Counted from the stretch's first letter, positions 1 to 9,399 are shown. The stretch is DNA of 63,615 bases from Opitutia bacterium (GCA_947474365.1 CANJIU010000051.1:1-63615); one strand, 5' to 3'. The notes: generated by a model from the letters alone, not told the origin. Made by a program: numbers and translations.

Positions 1-111
1 CACAGTCGCAAGAGCACCCGCAGTTTTCAGGAGCATCTCGAAGCCCACAGTGCCGCCCGCGCCTTCGCGCTGATCACGGCGGATAACCCCACCGCCTGGC
101 TTCCAAATTAG
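1..111 (+). CDS. 3' end of an unidentified protein gene
   Basis: Frame 1 is open from the first base to a TAG at 109-111 and gives 36 residues, including a DNPTAWLPN tail. The end resembles the DNPxxWL-type tail of some amidohydrolase or phosphotriesterase-like proteins, but 36 residues are too few to assign a family. The gene starts outside the window. The reading could also be a chance open frame in GC-rich DNA, although it stops just before a palindrome-rich spacer, as real genes do here. Confidence 0.45.
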   Translation, partial: HSRKSTRSFQEHLEAHSAARAFALITADNPTAWLPN

Positions 112-137
112 AAAAAATCAGCCGTACCGGATCGATG

Positions 138-264
138 CAGTTGAGAGTTGAAGGATGAGAGTTGAGAGTTCCATCTCCAGGGCGGATTTGTGCGTTATCA
201 CCCTGGAAAATGTGACAGCACCTCCTGGTTTTGCTCTCAACTCTCAACAATCAACTCTCAACTG
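138..264. repeat. Inverted repeat of GAGAGTTGA units
   Basis: The left arm (138-171) carries repeated GTTGAGAGTTGA-type units. The right arm (233-264) carries their reverse complement, so the stretch can fold into a long hairpin around a 61-base loop. It lies between the partial gene at 1-111 and the SDR gene. Confidence 0.75.
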
Positions 265-430
265 AATTCCTACGGCTGAGCCAGGCCCCGAGCACAGCCC
301 AATTTCTGAATACGGGGGACGCGACGCCCCATCTCGTTTCGCCGGCGACGGGGGCGTCGCCGCTCCAGTAATCGCACGATTGTCGTCGCTGGCATTTCCC
401 GCATTTCAAAATGGGATGGGTCCTCGGCCC

Positions 431-580
431 GGGCGCATCTCCCAATCGACGGTGAGAACGTCGTCAGCCACCAATCGTTTCGTGGCCACGAGCGCCAGCG
501 AGTGGAAGGTCGGTCGCGTTTTCCCGGTCCACTCGCTGGTGCTCGCGGCTACGGGTAACCGTCAACGTGGAGATGCGCCC
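431..580 (+). repeat. Dispersed palindromic element, copy 1 (MITE-like)
   Basis: The element is bounded by a 12-bp inverted pair, GGGCGCATCTCC at 431-442 and GGAGATGCGCCC at 569-580. Its core is a hairpin (GAGCGCCAGCGAGTGGA ... TCCACTCGCTGGTGCTC). A diverged copy in opposite orientation lies at 6316-6460. There is no coding capacity for a transposase, so any mobility would be in trans. Confidence 0.75.
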
Positions 581-645
581 CCTGGCCCCCGCATCCCTCC
601 CGCCTTGCGCCCGGCGGGAATGCCTGCTGTGACTCCACCGTCGAC

Positions 646-1398
646 ATGTCCTGCACCTATTCCGACCTCAACGGCGCACGCGTCCTCGTCACCGGCGGAG
701 CCAACGGCATTGGCGAAGCCATCGTGCGGCACTTTCATGCCCAGGGAGCCCAGGTGTTCTTCTGCGACACCGACGAGGCTGCAGGCCGAGCACTCGCCGC
801 GGCGCTGCGCGGGCGAGCGACGTTCACGCGCGTGAATCTGAACCGTGAAAACGAAATCGTCCGCTGGGTGCGGCAGGCGACGAAGTCCGACGCGCCCCTC
901 CACGCCGTCGTGAACAACGCCGCCCGGGATCCCCGCATGAGCCTGGCCAGCATGTCGGCCAAGGATTGGGACGGTCTCTTCGCCACCAACCTTCGGGCGT
1001 ATTTCCTGGTGGCCCGCGAAGCCGTGCCCCACCTAATTCCCGGCCGGGGCGCGATTATCAACCTCGCCTCGATCACGTATCACATCGCGCCCGCCGCCAT
1101 GAGCGCCTATGTCGCCACCAAGGGAGGCGTCATGGGCTTCACGCGTTCCCTCGCCCGCGAGCTCGGGCCTCAGGGCATCCGCGTCAACACTGTCTCCCCC
1201 GGTTGGATCATGACCGAACGCCAGCTCCAGCAGTTCGTGACCCCGGCGTTAAAGCGGTTGATCCGCCGCTCGCAGTGCGTGCCGGAACTCCTGCGGCCTG
1301 AAGACATCGCCGAGGTCGTGCTCTTCCTCGCCAGCGGCGCCAGCCGCGCGATCACCGGCCAGGAGATCCTCGCCGACCGTGGCTGGGCGCATTCGTAG
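646..1398 (+). CDS. SDR-family NAD(P)-dependent oxidoreductase
   Basis: This 250-residue protein has the length and motifs of a classical short-chain dehydrogenase/reductase. The glycine-rich cofactor motif TGGANGIG is at about 16-23, NNAA at about 90-93, the active-site serine at about 142, and the YxxxK pair at Y155 and K159. The C-terminal half keeps the usual ITGQEILADRGW-like ending. It would reduce or oxidise a carbonyl/alcohol with NAD(P) in the cytoplasm; the substrate cannot be told from sequence. It stands alone, convergent with the TonB receptor gene downstream. The ATG at 646 puts the Rossmann motif at the normal distance from the N-terminus. Confidence 0.9.
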   Translation: MSCTYSDLNGARVLVTGGANGIGEAIVRHFHAQGAQVFFCDTDEAAGRALAAALRGRATFTRVNLNRENEIVRWVRQATKSDAPLHAVVNNAARDPRMSLASMSAKDWDGLFATNLRAYFLVAREAVPHLIPGRGAIINLASITYHIAPAAMSAYVATKGGVMGFTRSLARELGPQGIRVNTVSPGWIMTERQLQQFVTPALKRLIRRSQCVPELLRPEDIAEVVLFLASGASRAITGQEILADRGWAHS

Positions 1399-1410
1399 CC
1401 AACGAACCAG

Positions 1411-1517
1411 CGGAGAGCGAAGAGCCGGGAGCGAAGAGCAAAAACCGCCGGAGGACTTCGTTTTCAGCGGCAGGCAGGAACGGATGATCGAGAATTCGGC
1501 TCTCCGCTCTTCGCTCT
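1411..1517. repeat. Inverted repeat between convergent genes
   Basis: The arms at 1411-1439 (GAGAGCGAAGAGC units) and 1498-1517 (reverse complement) can pair around a 58-base loop. It sits between the converging SDR and TonB receptor genes and may help termination, but there is no clear T-tract. Confidence 0.6.
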
Positions 1518-1541
1518 GAGCCCTCGACTGCATTGATTGGA

Positions 1542-4193
1542 TCAAAAATCCGTCGTCATCGTGAAGCGATAACTGCGTGGGGCGCCCCAGGAGCCGGTGG
1601 TCGTCGTGGCGGAGAGATAATAGTCCTTGTTGAACACGTTGTCGACGTTCAGCGCGAACGTGGTCGCACGCTGGAAGACCCTGGTGTTACAACCCACAAG
1701 TACAGTCCCCACCGTGTAGGCGGGCGACCAGAGCGCGAGAACCGGACCGCCTTGTACCACGGCGGCGTTGCCGCGGAAGGTGGGCTGCCGCCAATTGGCG
1801 CCGCCACCGACGTAGAATCCCTTCAGCCGGCCGGTGGAAAACTCATAACGGGTAAAGACATTGGCGCGGGTCTTCGTGTAGCCGGCGTTGGGCACGCCCT
1901 CGGGAAACGTCAGCAGAAACGCGTCGAGCAACGGCGTGGGTTTGCCCAGCGCCTTGGCCTGAGCCTGAAAACTCTTCAGCAGCGGCAGGCGTTCCTCGGT
2001 TACGAGCTGGTTGGTGGCCCCATTGAGCACGAGACGCCAGTGCCGCGTGAGGTTGCCGACGAGTTCGAGTTCGTAGCCGCTCGTCCGGAGGTGCTGGTAG
2101 TCGGTGCCAGTGGCATTGAACGCGGAGCCAAAGACCGCCGTTACCTCGTCGCGAATCGCGATTGCCGGTGCCGGCGAGATACGCGAGTTCGGTTGAAAGT
2201 TACTGTAGTAAGTCGTGTTGATTTCCATCCGTCCGCCGAAAAGGCTCAGGCGAATTCCGGCGTCCTGCCCCTCGCCAGTCTGGATCTCCTGCTTCTTGCC
2301 CGGCGTGAACAAGTCGGTGCCTTCGCCGGCGGAAATTCGAAACGACTGCGCGCGGTTCACTGAGAACGCGAGCGTGTCATTCACGCGCAGCACGACGCCG
2401 TAATTGGCGCCATCGACGCTGTAGTGGACGAAGGCGGGATTGGGAGCGAACGCCCCCGGGATGTATTCGTTGACCCACGCGTTCTTGACCGGCTGCACGG
2501 CCCCGACGGTGGTCTTCATGTTGAAGTGATCCTGACGGTAGCCGACGAGGGTGAAGAAGTGGTTGTTGAAGTAGCTGCCGGATGCCCCGACACCAATCGA
2601 GGGAATGTAAAACCGGCGCTGGATGAAATTGCCGGTCGCAGGCACGCCATTCGACAAATCGGGAAACCACGCTGAGACTCCTGGTACCGGTCCAAAATCG
2701 CCCGTGATCCGAGGATCATCCCCGTCGCGCAGATAATAGCGCCGAATGAAACGGTTGTTCGTAAACGTGGCGCGATTGGCGGTGAAGGCCGCCTGCGTGA
2801 CCGCTGGGTTGATCGTGCCCTGCCAGGCCGGATTGGACGGATCGATGTATTCGCCGTACTTCGGCTTCTTTTGGCCGGGGTTGTCCTGGTGCTGCTGCAC
2901 GTTGAAGGCGAACTGCTGCTTCATCCACTTCGTGTTGAGATCATAGATGGCAGAGAGCCGGATGTCGCGGACGATGTTGCCGCTGAAAAAATCGGTGCGA
3001 AAATATTCCGAGTAGAGTTGGTTGAAGTTCGGATTGACGGTGCCGTTGGGCAGCGTCGGCGAGAGGTCGCGGAAGATGTTGCGCGCGGCGGCGATGCCGC
3101 GGATGTCCGTGTTGCGATCGTAGAAATTGCCCGAGAAGAGGAGGTGCAGATTTCTGCCAAAATGCTGCTCCATCTCGAGCGTGACCGTCTTGTAGTTGTC
3201 TCGCGACGTGTTGCTGGGGCCCGCAACGTGGAGGCCTCGCGGCACGACGGATGAGTCGATGGCGGTGAGGCCGGTGCCGTTGCTCCGGCGCTGCCCCGTG
3301 GCGCGATAATAGACGCCCGTGGCCGGGAGGTAGATCAGCCCGCCGGCCGCCGCGAGCGTGGATACGTTGGTGAAGGTGTAGTTCTCGAGGAACAGCCCCA
3401 TCGAATTGACGGAGGTGGTGGCGGAATGCTCGACGAGCACACTGATGGACGTCTTGGCAAACGGCCGGTAGGTGACCGCCCCGTAGAGGCCGCGGATGCC
3501 ACGGCTCTGGTTGTTGGTCCAGCCGTCGCTGTCACTGACGGCGGCGGCAAAACGGATGGCGAGCTTGTTGCGCACGACGATGCGATTGAGGTCAATCTCC
3601 GCGCGACGGAGATTGTTTCCCTTGATCTGGTCGCTGCTCAGGCCGCCGGCACCGAACATCAGCTTCACGCGGTTGAGGTCGCGAGTAAAGAGACCGTGCT
3701 TGGTGACCTGGTTGTTCGCTCCGCCGAGATCCGCCTCGCCATAGAGGAACGCGTTCGGTCCGCGAAGCAGCTCGACACGCTCGGTGGTGAACGAGTCCAT
3801 CGGCGAGTACCAAATCCATCCGTTGCGGAGGGCGAAACTGTTGCGGACACCGCGGAAGATGAGCTGATTCGGCTGGGCGGGATCGGGACTTTGCTCGCCG
3901 GTTACGAACCATCGCGACATCTCCTCGATGTTGAGCACGGCGAGATCCTCGATCAGCTGCGAATTCATGATCGAGATTGAGTTGGCGACGTTCTTGAGCT
4001 CCTGCACCGTTCGCATTCCCGCGGTCGTGTGCATCGATTCGTAGCCCAGGTCCTTTTCGTCGGTGACGGTGAACACTGAGAGGGAAACGGCTTCGTCGGT
4101 TTTCCCGGCCGAGGCGGGAGCGGACGACTGAGCTGACTGCGCGATCACGCGCGCCGCGACCGCCAAGGTCAGGAGCAGGGCAATTCTCTTCAT
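1542..4193 (-). CDS. TonB-dependent outer-membrane receptor
   Basis: The 883-residue protein has a Sec signal peptide (MKRIALLLTLAVAARVIAQS) and an N-terminal plug domain with a VELLRGPNAFLYGEADLGG-type segment. A long beta-barrel follows and ends in an aromatic residue (MTTDF), as expected for outer-membrane assembly. The start at 4193 was chosen because it begins the signal peptide; 14 codons of open frame upstream look non-coding. It would import a TonB/ExbBD-energised ligand such as a glycan or siderophore, but no SusD, regulator or enzyme lies beside it. The 251-bp upstream spacer (4194-4444) contains a short CCGCACG/CGTGCGG hairpin and nothing I recognise as a riboswitch. Confidence 0.9.
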   Translation of the reverse strand: MKRIALLLTLAVAARVIAQSAQSSAPASAGKTDEAVSLSVFTVTDEKDLGYESMHTTAGMRTVQELKNVANSISIMNSQLIEDLAVLNIEEMSRWFVTGEQSPDPAQPNQLIFRGVRNSFALRNGWIWYSPMDSFTTERVELLRGPNAFLYGEADLGGANNQVTKHGLFTRDLNRVKLMFGAGGLSSDQIKGNNLRRAEIDLNRIVVRNKLAIRFAAAVSDSDGWTNNQSRGIRGLYGAVTYRPFAKTSISVLVEHSATTSVNSMGLFLENYTFTNVSTLAAAGGLIYLPATGVYYRATGQRRSNGTGLTAIDSSVVPRGLHVAGPSNTSRDNYKTVTLEMEQHFGRNLHLLFSGNFYDRNTDIRGIAAARNIFRDLSPTLPNGTVNPNFNQLYSEYFRTDFFSGNIVRDIRLSAIYDLNTKWMKQQFAFNVQQHQDNPGQKKPKYGEYIDPSNPAWQGTINPAVTQAAFTANRATFTNNRFIRRYYLRDGDDPRITGDFGPVPGVSAWFPDLSNGVPATGNFIQRRFYIPSIGVGASGSYFNNHFFTLVGYRQDHFNMKTTVGAVQPVKNAWVNEYIPGAFAPNPAFVHYSVDGANYGVVLRVNDTLAFSVNRAQSFRISAGEGTDLFTPGKKQEIQTGEGQDAGIRLSLFGGRMEINTTYYSNFQPNSRISPAPAIAIRDEVTAVFGSAFNATGTDYQHLRTSGYELELVGNLTRHWRLVLNGATNQLVTEERLPLLKSFQAQAKALGKPTPLLDAFLLTFPEGVPNAGYTKTRANVFTRYEFSTGRLKGFYVGGGANWRQPTFRGNAAVVQGGPVLALWSPAYTVGTVLVGCNTRVFQRATTFALNVDNVFNKDYYLSATTTTGSWGAPRSYRFTMTTDF

Positions 4194-4444
4194 GGTGGGT
4201 GGGGTCTTGGGGTCCGGGTGAAGTAATGCGCGCACGGCGAATCGTCGAGCGGCATCTATGCCACAACGGAGTCCATCGGCGGCAATCGACAGGCAAGCAC
4301 CCGCTCCTCCGGCCGCACGTTAACCCGTGCGGCGACACGCAAACCCTCGCCACCGCACCCGAGCGGGCGCGGATGGGTAATCATTCCGCCGTCACGACGT
4401 CTAGCCAGCAGGAGCGGTCACACGGGGTGGCCGCCCTCCCCGCC

Positions 4445-6232
4445 TCACTCCGGCATCACCACCGAAATGTGCAGCTCTTTCAATTGCCGCGCCGTGACCG
4501 GCGTCGGGCTCTGGGCCATGAGATCCTGCCCCTTTTGCGTTTTGGGGAACGCAATCACGTCGCGGATGCTCGTGGTGCCGCATAACAGGGCGCACATGCG
4601 GTCGAGACCGAACGCGATGCCACCGTGCGGAGGAGCGCCATAGGTAAAGGCCTTCAGCATGTAGCCGAACCGGCTTTCCACGACATCGGCCGGAATCTTC
4701 AGCACATCTTCGAAGACCTTCTTTTGCAGCGCCGGCTGGTGAATGCGGATCGAACCGCCACCGAGTTCCATGCCGTTCAGCACGACATCGTAGTGCTGGC
4801 CGCGCACCGCCTTGGGATTGGTGTCGAGCAATGCCGCATCTTCCGGCACCGGGGCCGTGAACGGATGGTGCGTCGCCACATAACGGTTCTCCGCTTCGTC
4901 GTGCGACATCAACGGGAAATCGATCACCCAGAGAAACTGCCAGTCGTCGTGCCGAATCGTGAGCTTCCCCCTCTTGACGAGGAGCTGCGCCGCCTCGAGC
5001 CGCAGCCGGCCGAGAATCGCACACGCCTTTTCCCAGGGCGCCGCGGCGAAAAAGATAATGTCGCCCTCGCCGATGCCGAGCTTCGCCGTGAGTTCCGCTT
5101 TTTCCGCCTCGGAGAAGAACTTCACGATCGGCGACTTCCATTCGCCGCCCTCCACCTTGATGAAGGCAAGGCCCTTGGCGCCGAGTGATTTTGCGATCTC
5201 CTCGAGGCTCTTGAGCTCACCTTGCGTGAGGTCGGCGAGGCCCTTGGCGTTGATCGCCTTGATTACCCCGCCGCCCGTGGCGGTCGAGGCGAAGACCTTG
5301 AAGGCCGACGTCTTGAAAAGTTCGGTGAAGTCGACGAGTTCGAGGCCGAAGCGCACGTCGGGCTTGTCCACGCCGAAACGGTTCATCGCGTCGTGGAACG
5401 CCATGCGCGGAAACGGCGTCGGGATGTCCGTGCCGAGGATGTCCTTCCACAGCTTCTTCAGCATGCCTTCGAACAGCGCATAGATGTCCTCGCGGGTGAC
5501 AAACGACGCCTCGACGTCCACCTGCGTGAACTCCATCTGCCGGTCCGCGCGCAGATCCTCGTCACGGAAACACCGGGCGATTTGAAAATACTTCTCCACG
5601 CCCGCCACCATGAGGATCTGCTTGAACTGCTGGGGCGACTGGGAAAGCGCGTAGAACTGGCCGGCGTGAATGCGCGACGGCACCAGATACTCGCGGGCGC
5701 CCTCGGGCGTGCTCTTGAAGAGCGCCGGCGTCTCGACCTCGATGAACTCCTGGGAGTCGAAATAATCGCGGATCGACTTGGCCGCCTTGTGGCGCACCTG
5801 AAGGTTCTTGCGCATTTTCGGCCGGCGCAGATCCAAGTACCGGTAGGTCAGCCGCAGGTCCTCGTTGACCTTGTCGCCTCCGACATCGTCGAGCGGAAAC
5901 GGCGGCGTGTCGGAAATATTGTAAATCTCCAGCGACGACGCCACGACCTCGACTTCGCCCGTGGGGAGATTCTTGTTTTCCGTTCCCGCCGGCCGATGCA
6001 CGACGGCGCCCGTGATGCCGATGACCGACTCGGTCTTCAGGTGCTTCAGCTGCTCCGCCAGCGTCGCGTTGTCATGCGGCTCGAGCTTGATCTGGGTGAC
6101 GCCTTTGCGGTCACGAAGGTCGACGAAAATGATGCCGCCTTGGTCGCGGATCGTATCGACCCAGCCGAGGAGCGAAACGGTCGCGCCGAGGTCGGAGGGA
6201 GTGAGCTGGGCACAGTGATGGGTGCGCTTCAT
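4445..6232 (-). CDS. aspS: Aspartate--tRNA ligase
   Basis: The 595-residue protein charges tRNA with aspartate in the cytoplasm. It has the bacterial-type order: an N-terminal OB-fold anticodon-binding domain (GWVDTIRDQGGIIFVDLRD), class II motifs in the EVETPALFKSTPEGA and CFRDEDLRADRQMEFTQ segments, the inserted GAD domain, and a C-terminal motif 3 (GGIAFGLDRM). The length matches bacterial AspRS (about 590). The start at 6232 (MKRTHHCAQL) was chosen because the upstream in-frame extension runs into the dispersed repeat at 6316-6460. Whether it discriminates Asp from Asn tRNA cannot be decided here. Confidence 0.97.
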   Translation of the reverse strand: MKRTHHCAQLTPSDLGATVSLLGWVDTIRDQGGIIFVDLRDRKGVTQIKLEPHDNATLAEQLKHLKTESVIGITGAVVHRPAGTENKNLPTGEVEVVASSLEIYNISDTPPFPLDDVGGDKVNEDLRLTYRYLDLRRPKMRKNLQVRHKAAKSIRDYFDSQEFIEVETPALFKSTPEGAREYLVPSRIHAGQFYALSQSPQQFKQILMVAGVEKYFQIARCFRDEDLRADRQMEFTQVDVEASFVTREDIYALFEGMLKKLWKDILGTDIPTPFPRMAFHDAMNRFGVDKPDVRFGLELVDFTELFKTSAFKVFASTATGGGVIKAINAKGLADLTQGELKSLEEIAKSLGAKGLAFIKVEGGEWKSPIVKFFSEAEKAELTAKLGIGEGDIIFFAAAPWEKACAILGRLRLEAAQLLVKRGKLTIRHDDWQFLWVIDFPLMSHDEAENRYVATHHPFTAPVPEDAALLDTNPKAVRGQHYDVVLNGMELGGGSIRIHQPALQKKVFEDVLKIPADVVESRFGYMLKAFTYGAPPHGGIAFGLDRMCALLCGTTSIRDVIAFPKTQKGQDLMAQSPTPVTARQLKELHISVVMPE

Positions 6233-6315
6233 GGAAACGTAGGTCGGACAGGAGAACGCAGCGTCGCCGCGTAGCGCAAACAGATTCTCGGGCATCCGGC
6301 GCATCCGGCGCATCC

Positions 6316-6460
6316 GGGCGCATCTCCAGTTGACGGTTATCCGTAGCTGCGAGCGCCAGCGAGTGGAACGGCAGAACGCGACCCAGCGTCCACTCGCTGG
6401 CGCTCGCGGCTACGAGAGGGTTGCTTGCTGACGATATTCTCAGCGTCAATTGGCAGACGC
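6316..6460 (-). repeat. Dispersed palindromic element, copy 2 (MITE-like)
   Basis: The reverse complement of this stretch aligns over about 145 bp with 431-580: the same core hairpin, the same CGTCAGC flank and the same GGAGATGCGCCC edge (6316-6327 on the plus strand). Next to it, at 6292-6315, are short tandem GCATCCGGC units. It fills most of the 413-bp spacer between aspS and the DedA gene. I see no gene in the rest of that spacer (6461-6645). Confidence 0.75.
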
Positions 6461-6645
6461 GTCCGGCGCATCCGGCATCTGCCACCAGCGGTAGTGGCGG
6501 ATTGATGACCGGCAGGTCGACCGCACTTGACCGTGCCGCAACTCCCAGCGCAGGTGTTCTGCAATAGGAGGCGTGCCGGGAAAAAACTTCACACGCCTGC
6601 TTGCACTGACGAGGCAAGCCTCTCAGGGTCCCGGGCCTTAGCTGC

Positions 6646-7269
6646 GTGTTAGAACCCCTTTTCGAATATTTTCACGGCTCCCCGCTGGCCCTTTTTGGGC
6701 TGCTTGGAGTGCTTATCCTCTGCGGTGTCGGCCTGCCGATCCCTGAGGACATCATCCTGATCACGGCCGGGCTGATCGCGGGTGAGAGCCATCTTTCTTG
6801 GGTTCACACGAGCGTGCTGATGTATTTTGGCATCATCGCGGGCGATTCCCTCGTCTTTGGGATTGGCCGTCACTTCGGCTGCCGGCTGCTCGAACAGCGC
6901 TGGGCTCATCGAATGCTTTCCGGCGAGAAACGGGATCGGATCAGGCGCATGTTCGAACGTTATGGGATCACCGTGTTCTTTGTCGCCCGTTTCCTGCCCG
7001 GTTTGCGCGCGCCGATTTACTGCACGGCCGGCGCGATGCGAGCCAGCTATGGAAAGTTCGTCCTCATCGACAGCTTGGCGGCCTTGATCAGCGTGCCCGC
7101 GTTCGTGTGGCTGGGCCATTGGATTTGGACCCGGTTCGGAGACGACCTCGCTCGAGTCAGCGGCGCGTTGTCCCGCGGCCACTCCTTGACGCTGGTTGTG
7201 GCAGCGGTGTGTGTTGCGGCATTGATCGGCTTTACCTGTTTCGCGCTGCGCAAGCCGGAACGCGCCTGA
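6646..7269 (+). CDS. DedA-family inner-membrane protein
   Basis: The 207-residue integral membrane protein has the DedA/SNARE-associated Golgi family pattern. A first hydrophobic helix is followed by a GLPIPEDIILITAGLIAGE segment, then FFVARFLPGLRAPIYCTAGAMR, which is the family signature (RFxPGxR), and two C-terminal transmembrane helices. DedA proteins act in membrane lipid (undecaprenyl phosphate or phospholipid) handling and envelope homeostasis; that role is known from the family, not visible here. Translation appears to start at a GTG (6646). It is the only gene in its transcription unit and is convergent with gpmI. Confidence 0.9.
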   Translation: MLEPLFEYFHGSPLALFGLLGVLILCGVGLPIPEDIILITAGLIAGESHLSWVHTSVLMYFGIIAGDSLVFGIGRHFGCRLLEQRWAHRMLSGEKRDRIRRMFERYGITVFFVARFLPGLRAPIYCTAGAMRASYGKFVLIDSLAALISVPAFVWLGHWIWTRFGDDLARVSGALSRGHSLTLVVAAVCVAALIGFTCFALRKPERA

Positions 7270-7328
7270 GTTTCGGAGGGAAAGGGGTCCGCCGCCTACC
7301 CCCCGAACGCGGAACTAAACGGCCGCCA

Positions 7329-8924
7329 TCAGGCCGTGACCACCAGGCTCTCGCCCGTCATCTCCGCCGGTTTCGACAGCCCCATGAGCGCGAGCACGGT
7401 CGGTGCAATATCCGCCAACCGGCCGCCGCTGCGCATCTTCGTTCGGCCCGAGACGAAACCGTCACCGACCACAAACACCTCGACGAGATTCAACGTGTGC
7501 GCCGTATGCGGGCCGTTGACGATCGGATCCCACATCTGCTCCGCGTTGCCGTGGTCCGCGCAGACGACCGCACGCCCGCCGACGCTCTCGATCGCCGCCA
7601 GCAACTCCCCCACCCCGCGATCGGTCGCCTCGACGGCCTTCACGGTGGCGGGCAACGAGCCCGTGTGCCCGACCATGTCTGGGTTGGCAAAGTTCACGAC
7701 CACGAGTCCGAATTTTCCCGACAGAATCGCCGCCTTCGCCGCCGCGGTCACTTCCGCCGCCGACATCTCGGGCTGCATGTCGTAGGTCGGAACCTTTGGG
7801 CTGGCCGGACACGCCCGTTCCTCGCCTGGAAAAGGCTCCTTGCGGTAGTTGTTGAAGAAAAATGTCACGTGCGGGTTCTTTTCCGTCTCGGCGCAGCGGA
7901 ACTGCGCGATGCCGGCGTCGCTCACGACCTTGCCGAGGATGTTCTTCAGCGCCTCCGGTTTCGGAGAAATCACCTTCACCGGCAACCCACTCTCGTACTC
8001 CGTCATCGTCGCATAATAGAGGTCCAGCTTGGCACCCCGATCGAACTCCTTGAACCCGTCGATCACGAAGGCCCGCGTGATTTCCCGCGGACGATCGCCG
8101 CGATAATTGTAGAACAGGACGGCGTCGCCGTTGCCGATCGTCGCGACCGGTTTTCCGTCCGCGCCGAGCACCCACGTGGCCGGGACAAACTCGTCGCCCT
8201 TCTGCGTCTCGCTGAGCGGCTTCGCGTAGTAGTTCGCCACCGCGGCGGTGGCACTCGGGGCGGTCGCGACCGCCGCTCGCCCCGTGAGCATGTCGTAGGC
8301 CTTTTGCACCCGCTCCCAACGGTTGTCCCGATCCATCGCCCAAAAGCGGCCGCACACCGTCGCGATCGTACCGACGCCGATCGCGCGGCACTGCTCCTCC
8401 ACCTGCTTGATGTAGCCCAACCCGCCCGACGGCGGCGTGTCACGTCCGTCGGTAAACGCGTGGATGAACACCTGTTTCGCCGTCAGACCGTCTTCCTTCG
8501 CCTGGCGCAGAATGCCGTAAAGATGTTCCAACATGCCGTGGACGCCGCCGTCGGACACGATGCCCATCAGGTGGAGTTTTGCGGACGGCGACGCTTTCAC
8601 GCGCGCCACGGCTGCGTGCCAGACCGGGTTGCGCGCCAATTGCTTATCGGAAAACAGCTTGTTGAGGCGCACCAGTTCCTGGTCCACGACGCGACCCGCG
8701 CCGATGTTCTCGTGGCCGACCTCGGAGTTGCCCATCTGACCGTCGGGCAGGCCGACATCGAGTCCGCTCGCCGACACCAGCGCGTGCGGATAGCGCGCGT
8801 GCAGCGCATCATCGCACGCCTTTTTGGCGAGATAGACGGCATTGGTCGCGTTCTGCGAGGCATCGGGATTCTTGCCCCAGCCATCGCGAATGACGAGGAG
8901 GACGGGCTTGCGCGGAGTGCTCAT
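7329..8924 (-). CDS. gpmI: 2,3-bisphosphoglycerate-independent phosphoglycerate mutase
   Basis: The enzyme interconverts 3- and 2-phosphoglycerate in glycolysis and gluconeogenesis using two metal ions. The 531-residue sequence starts with LLVIRDGWG (metal-binding Asp). It carries GNSEVGHENIGAGRVV, which contains the catalytic serine, FTDGRDTPP, and the C-terminal metal-binding segments VVNFANPDMVGHTG and CADHGNAEQM. The start at 8924 (MSTPRKPVLL) gives the family's usual N-terminus; 25 more codons upstream are open but unlike the family. The divergent spacer to the next gene carries a short direct repeat, AGGTAAAAT, twice (about 8970-8990). Confidence 0.97.
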   Translation of the reverse strand: MSTPRKPVLLVIRDGWGKNPDASQNATNAVYLAKKACDDALHARYPHALVSASGLDVGLPDGQMGNSEVGHENIGAGRVVDQELVRLNKLFSDKQLARNPVWHAAVARVKASPSAKLHLMGIVSDGGVHGMLEHLYGILRQAKEDGLTAKQVFIHAFTDGRDTPPSGGLGYIKQVEEQCRAIGVGTIATVCGRFWAMDRDNRWERVQKAYDMLTGRAAVATAPSATAAVANYYAKPLSETQKGDEFVPATWVLGADGKPVATIGNGDAVLFYNYRGDRPREITRAFVIDGFKEFDRGAKLDLYYATMTEYESGLPVKVISPKPEALKNILGKVVSDAGIAQFRCAETEKNPHVTFFFNNYRKEPFPGEERACPASPKVPTYDMQPEMSAAEVTAAAKAAILSGKFGLVVVNFANPDMVGHTGSLPATVKAVEATDRGVGELLAAIESVGGRAVVCADHGNAEQMWDPIVNGPHTAHTLNLVEVFVVGDGFVSGRTKMRSGGRLADIAPTVLALMGLSKPAEMTGESLVVTA

Positions 8925-9081
8925 GGAGAAAAGAAATCTCACGTTTGCCGGCTCCTCTCGCGACACTAAAGGTAAAATTTCAGGTAAAATCGCCGCCAAG
9001 CCCCCCTTCGCCGGACGATCAGGCTTACAAATTACGGGCCTGTGCCGAAGATGGCAGCAAGTCTGCTAATCGAACCCCTCG

Positions 9082-9399
9082 ATGTCCCTCATCATTCGAG
9101 ACCAATTGGTAACCCCGCCGACCTGGTTTTCCTCGTTCCGCGATCTGACGCTCTATTGTCACTGCTTCATGCATGCGGAGATCGTCATCGAATCCGAAGA
9201 CCCCGATCCCTACTGGAAGTGGATCCGGGCGCGGGGCGGGATGGATTTTGTCGAGGACTTCGTCCGCCCCGGCACCGAGGAAGGCGTCCGGCTTGACGTC
9301 GAGCCCAATTACCCGCGTTCCGTCATCACGGATCGCATCGCCCCCGAGAACGTCCACCGGCTGATCGCCCAGTTGCAGTTTTGCGGGCGACTGGCGTGA
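9082..9399 (+). CDS. Small hypothetical protein
   Basis: The 105-residue protein has no signal peptide or membrane segment. It is acidic and aromatic-rich, with ESEDPDPYWKWIRARGGMDF and DVEPNYPRSVITD segments. I do not recognise a family. It lies 59 bp upstream of hemH on the same strand and is probably co-transcribed with it. The ATG at 9082 is the first in frame and the codon pattern looks coding. Confidence 0.65.
   Translation: MSLIIRDQLVTPPTWFSSFRDLTLYCHCFMHAEIVIESEDPDPYWKWIRARGGMDFVEDFVRPGTEEGVRLDVEPNYPRSVITDRIAPENVHRLIAQLQFCGRLA

Larger units (their letters stand above)
112..645. other. Intergenic region filled with palindromic repeats
   Basis: I see no convincing gene in this 534-bp stretch. 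It holds an inverted repeat built from GAGAGTTGA units (138-264) and copy 1 of a roughly 150-bp dispersed palindromic element (431-580). Open frames crossing it are not conserved-looking proteins; the frame from 380 encodes the repeat itself. Confidence 0.7.

Noticed and set aside
380..835. Coding frame of 151 codons before the SDR gene
   Set aside because: Most of it is the dispersed palindromic element and it then overlaps the SDR gene out of frame; the similar peptide at 6310-6450 arises from the second element copy.
4194..4444. Riboswitch (for example cobalamin) upstream of the first TonB receptor
   Set aside because: Only a short GC hairpin is visible; none of the conserved cobalamin or TPP core sequences could be found on the minus strand.
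6798..8969. Long open frame (723 codons) on the plus strand opposite gpmI
   Set aside because: It overlaps the 3' part of the DedA gene and runs antisense to gpmI. The translation is Arg/His/Pro-rich with no known motif. It is a typical shadow of a GC-rich gene.
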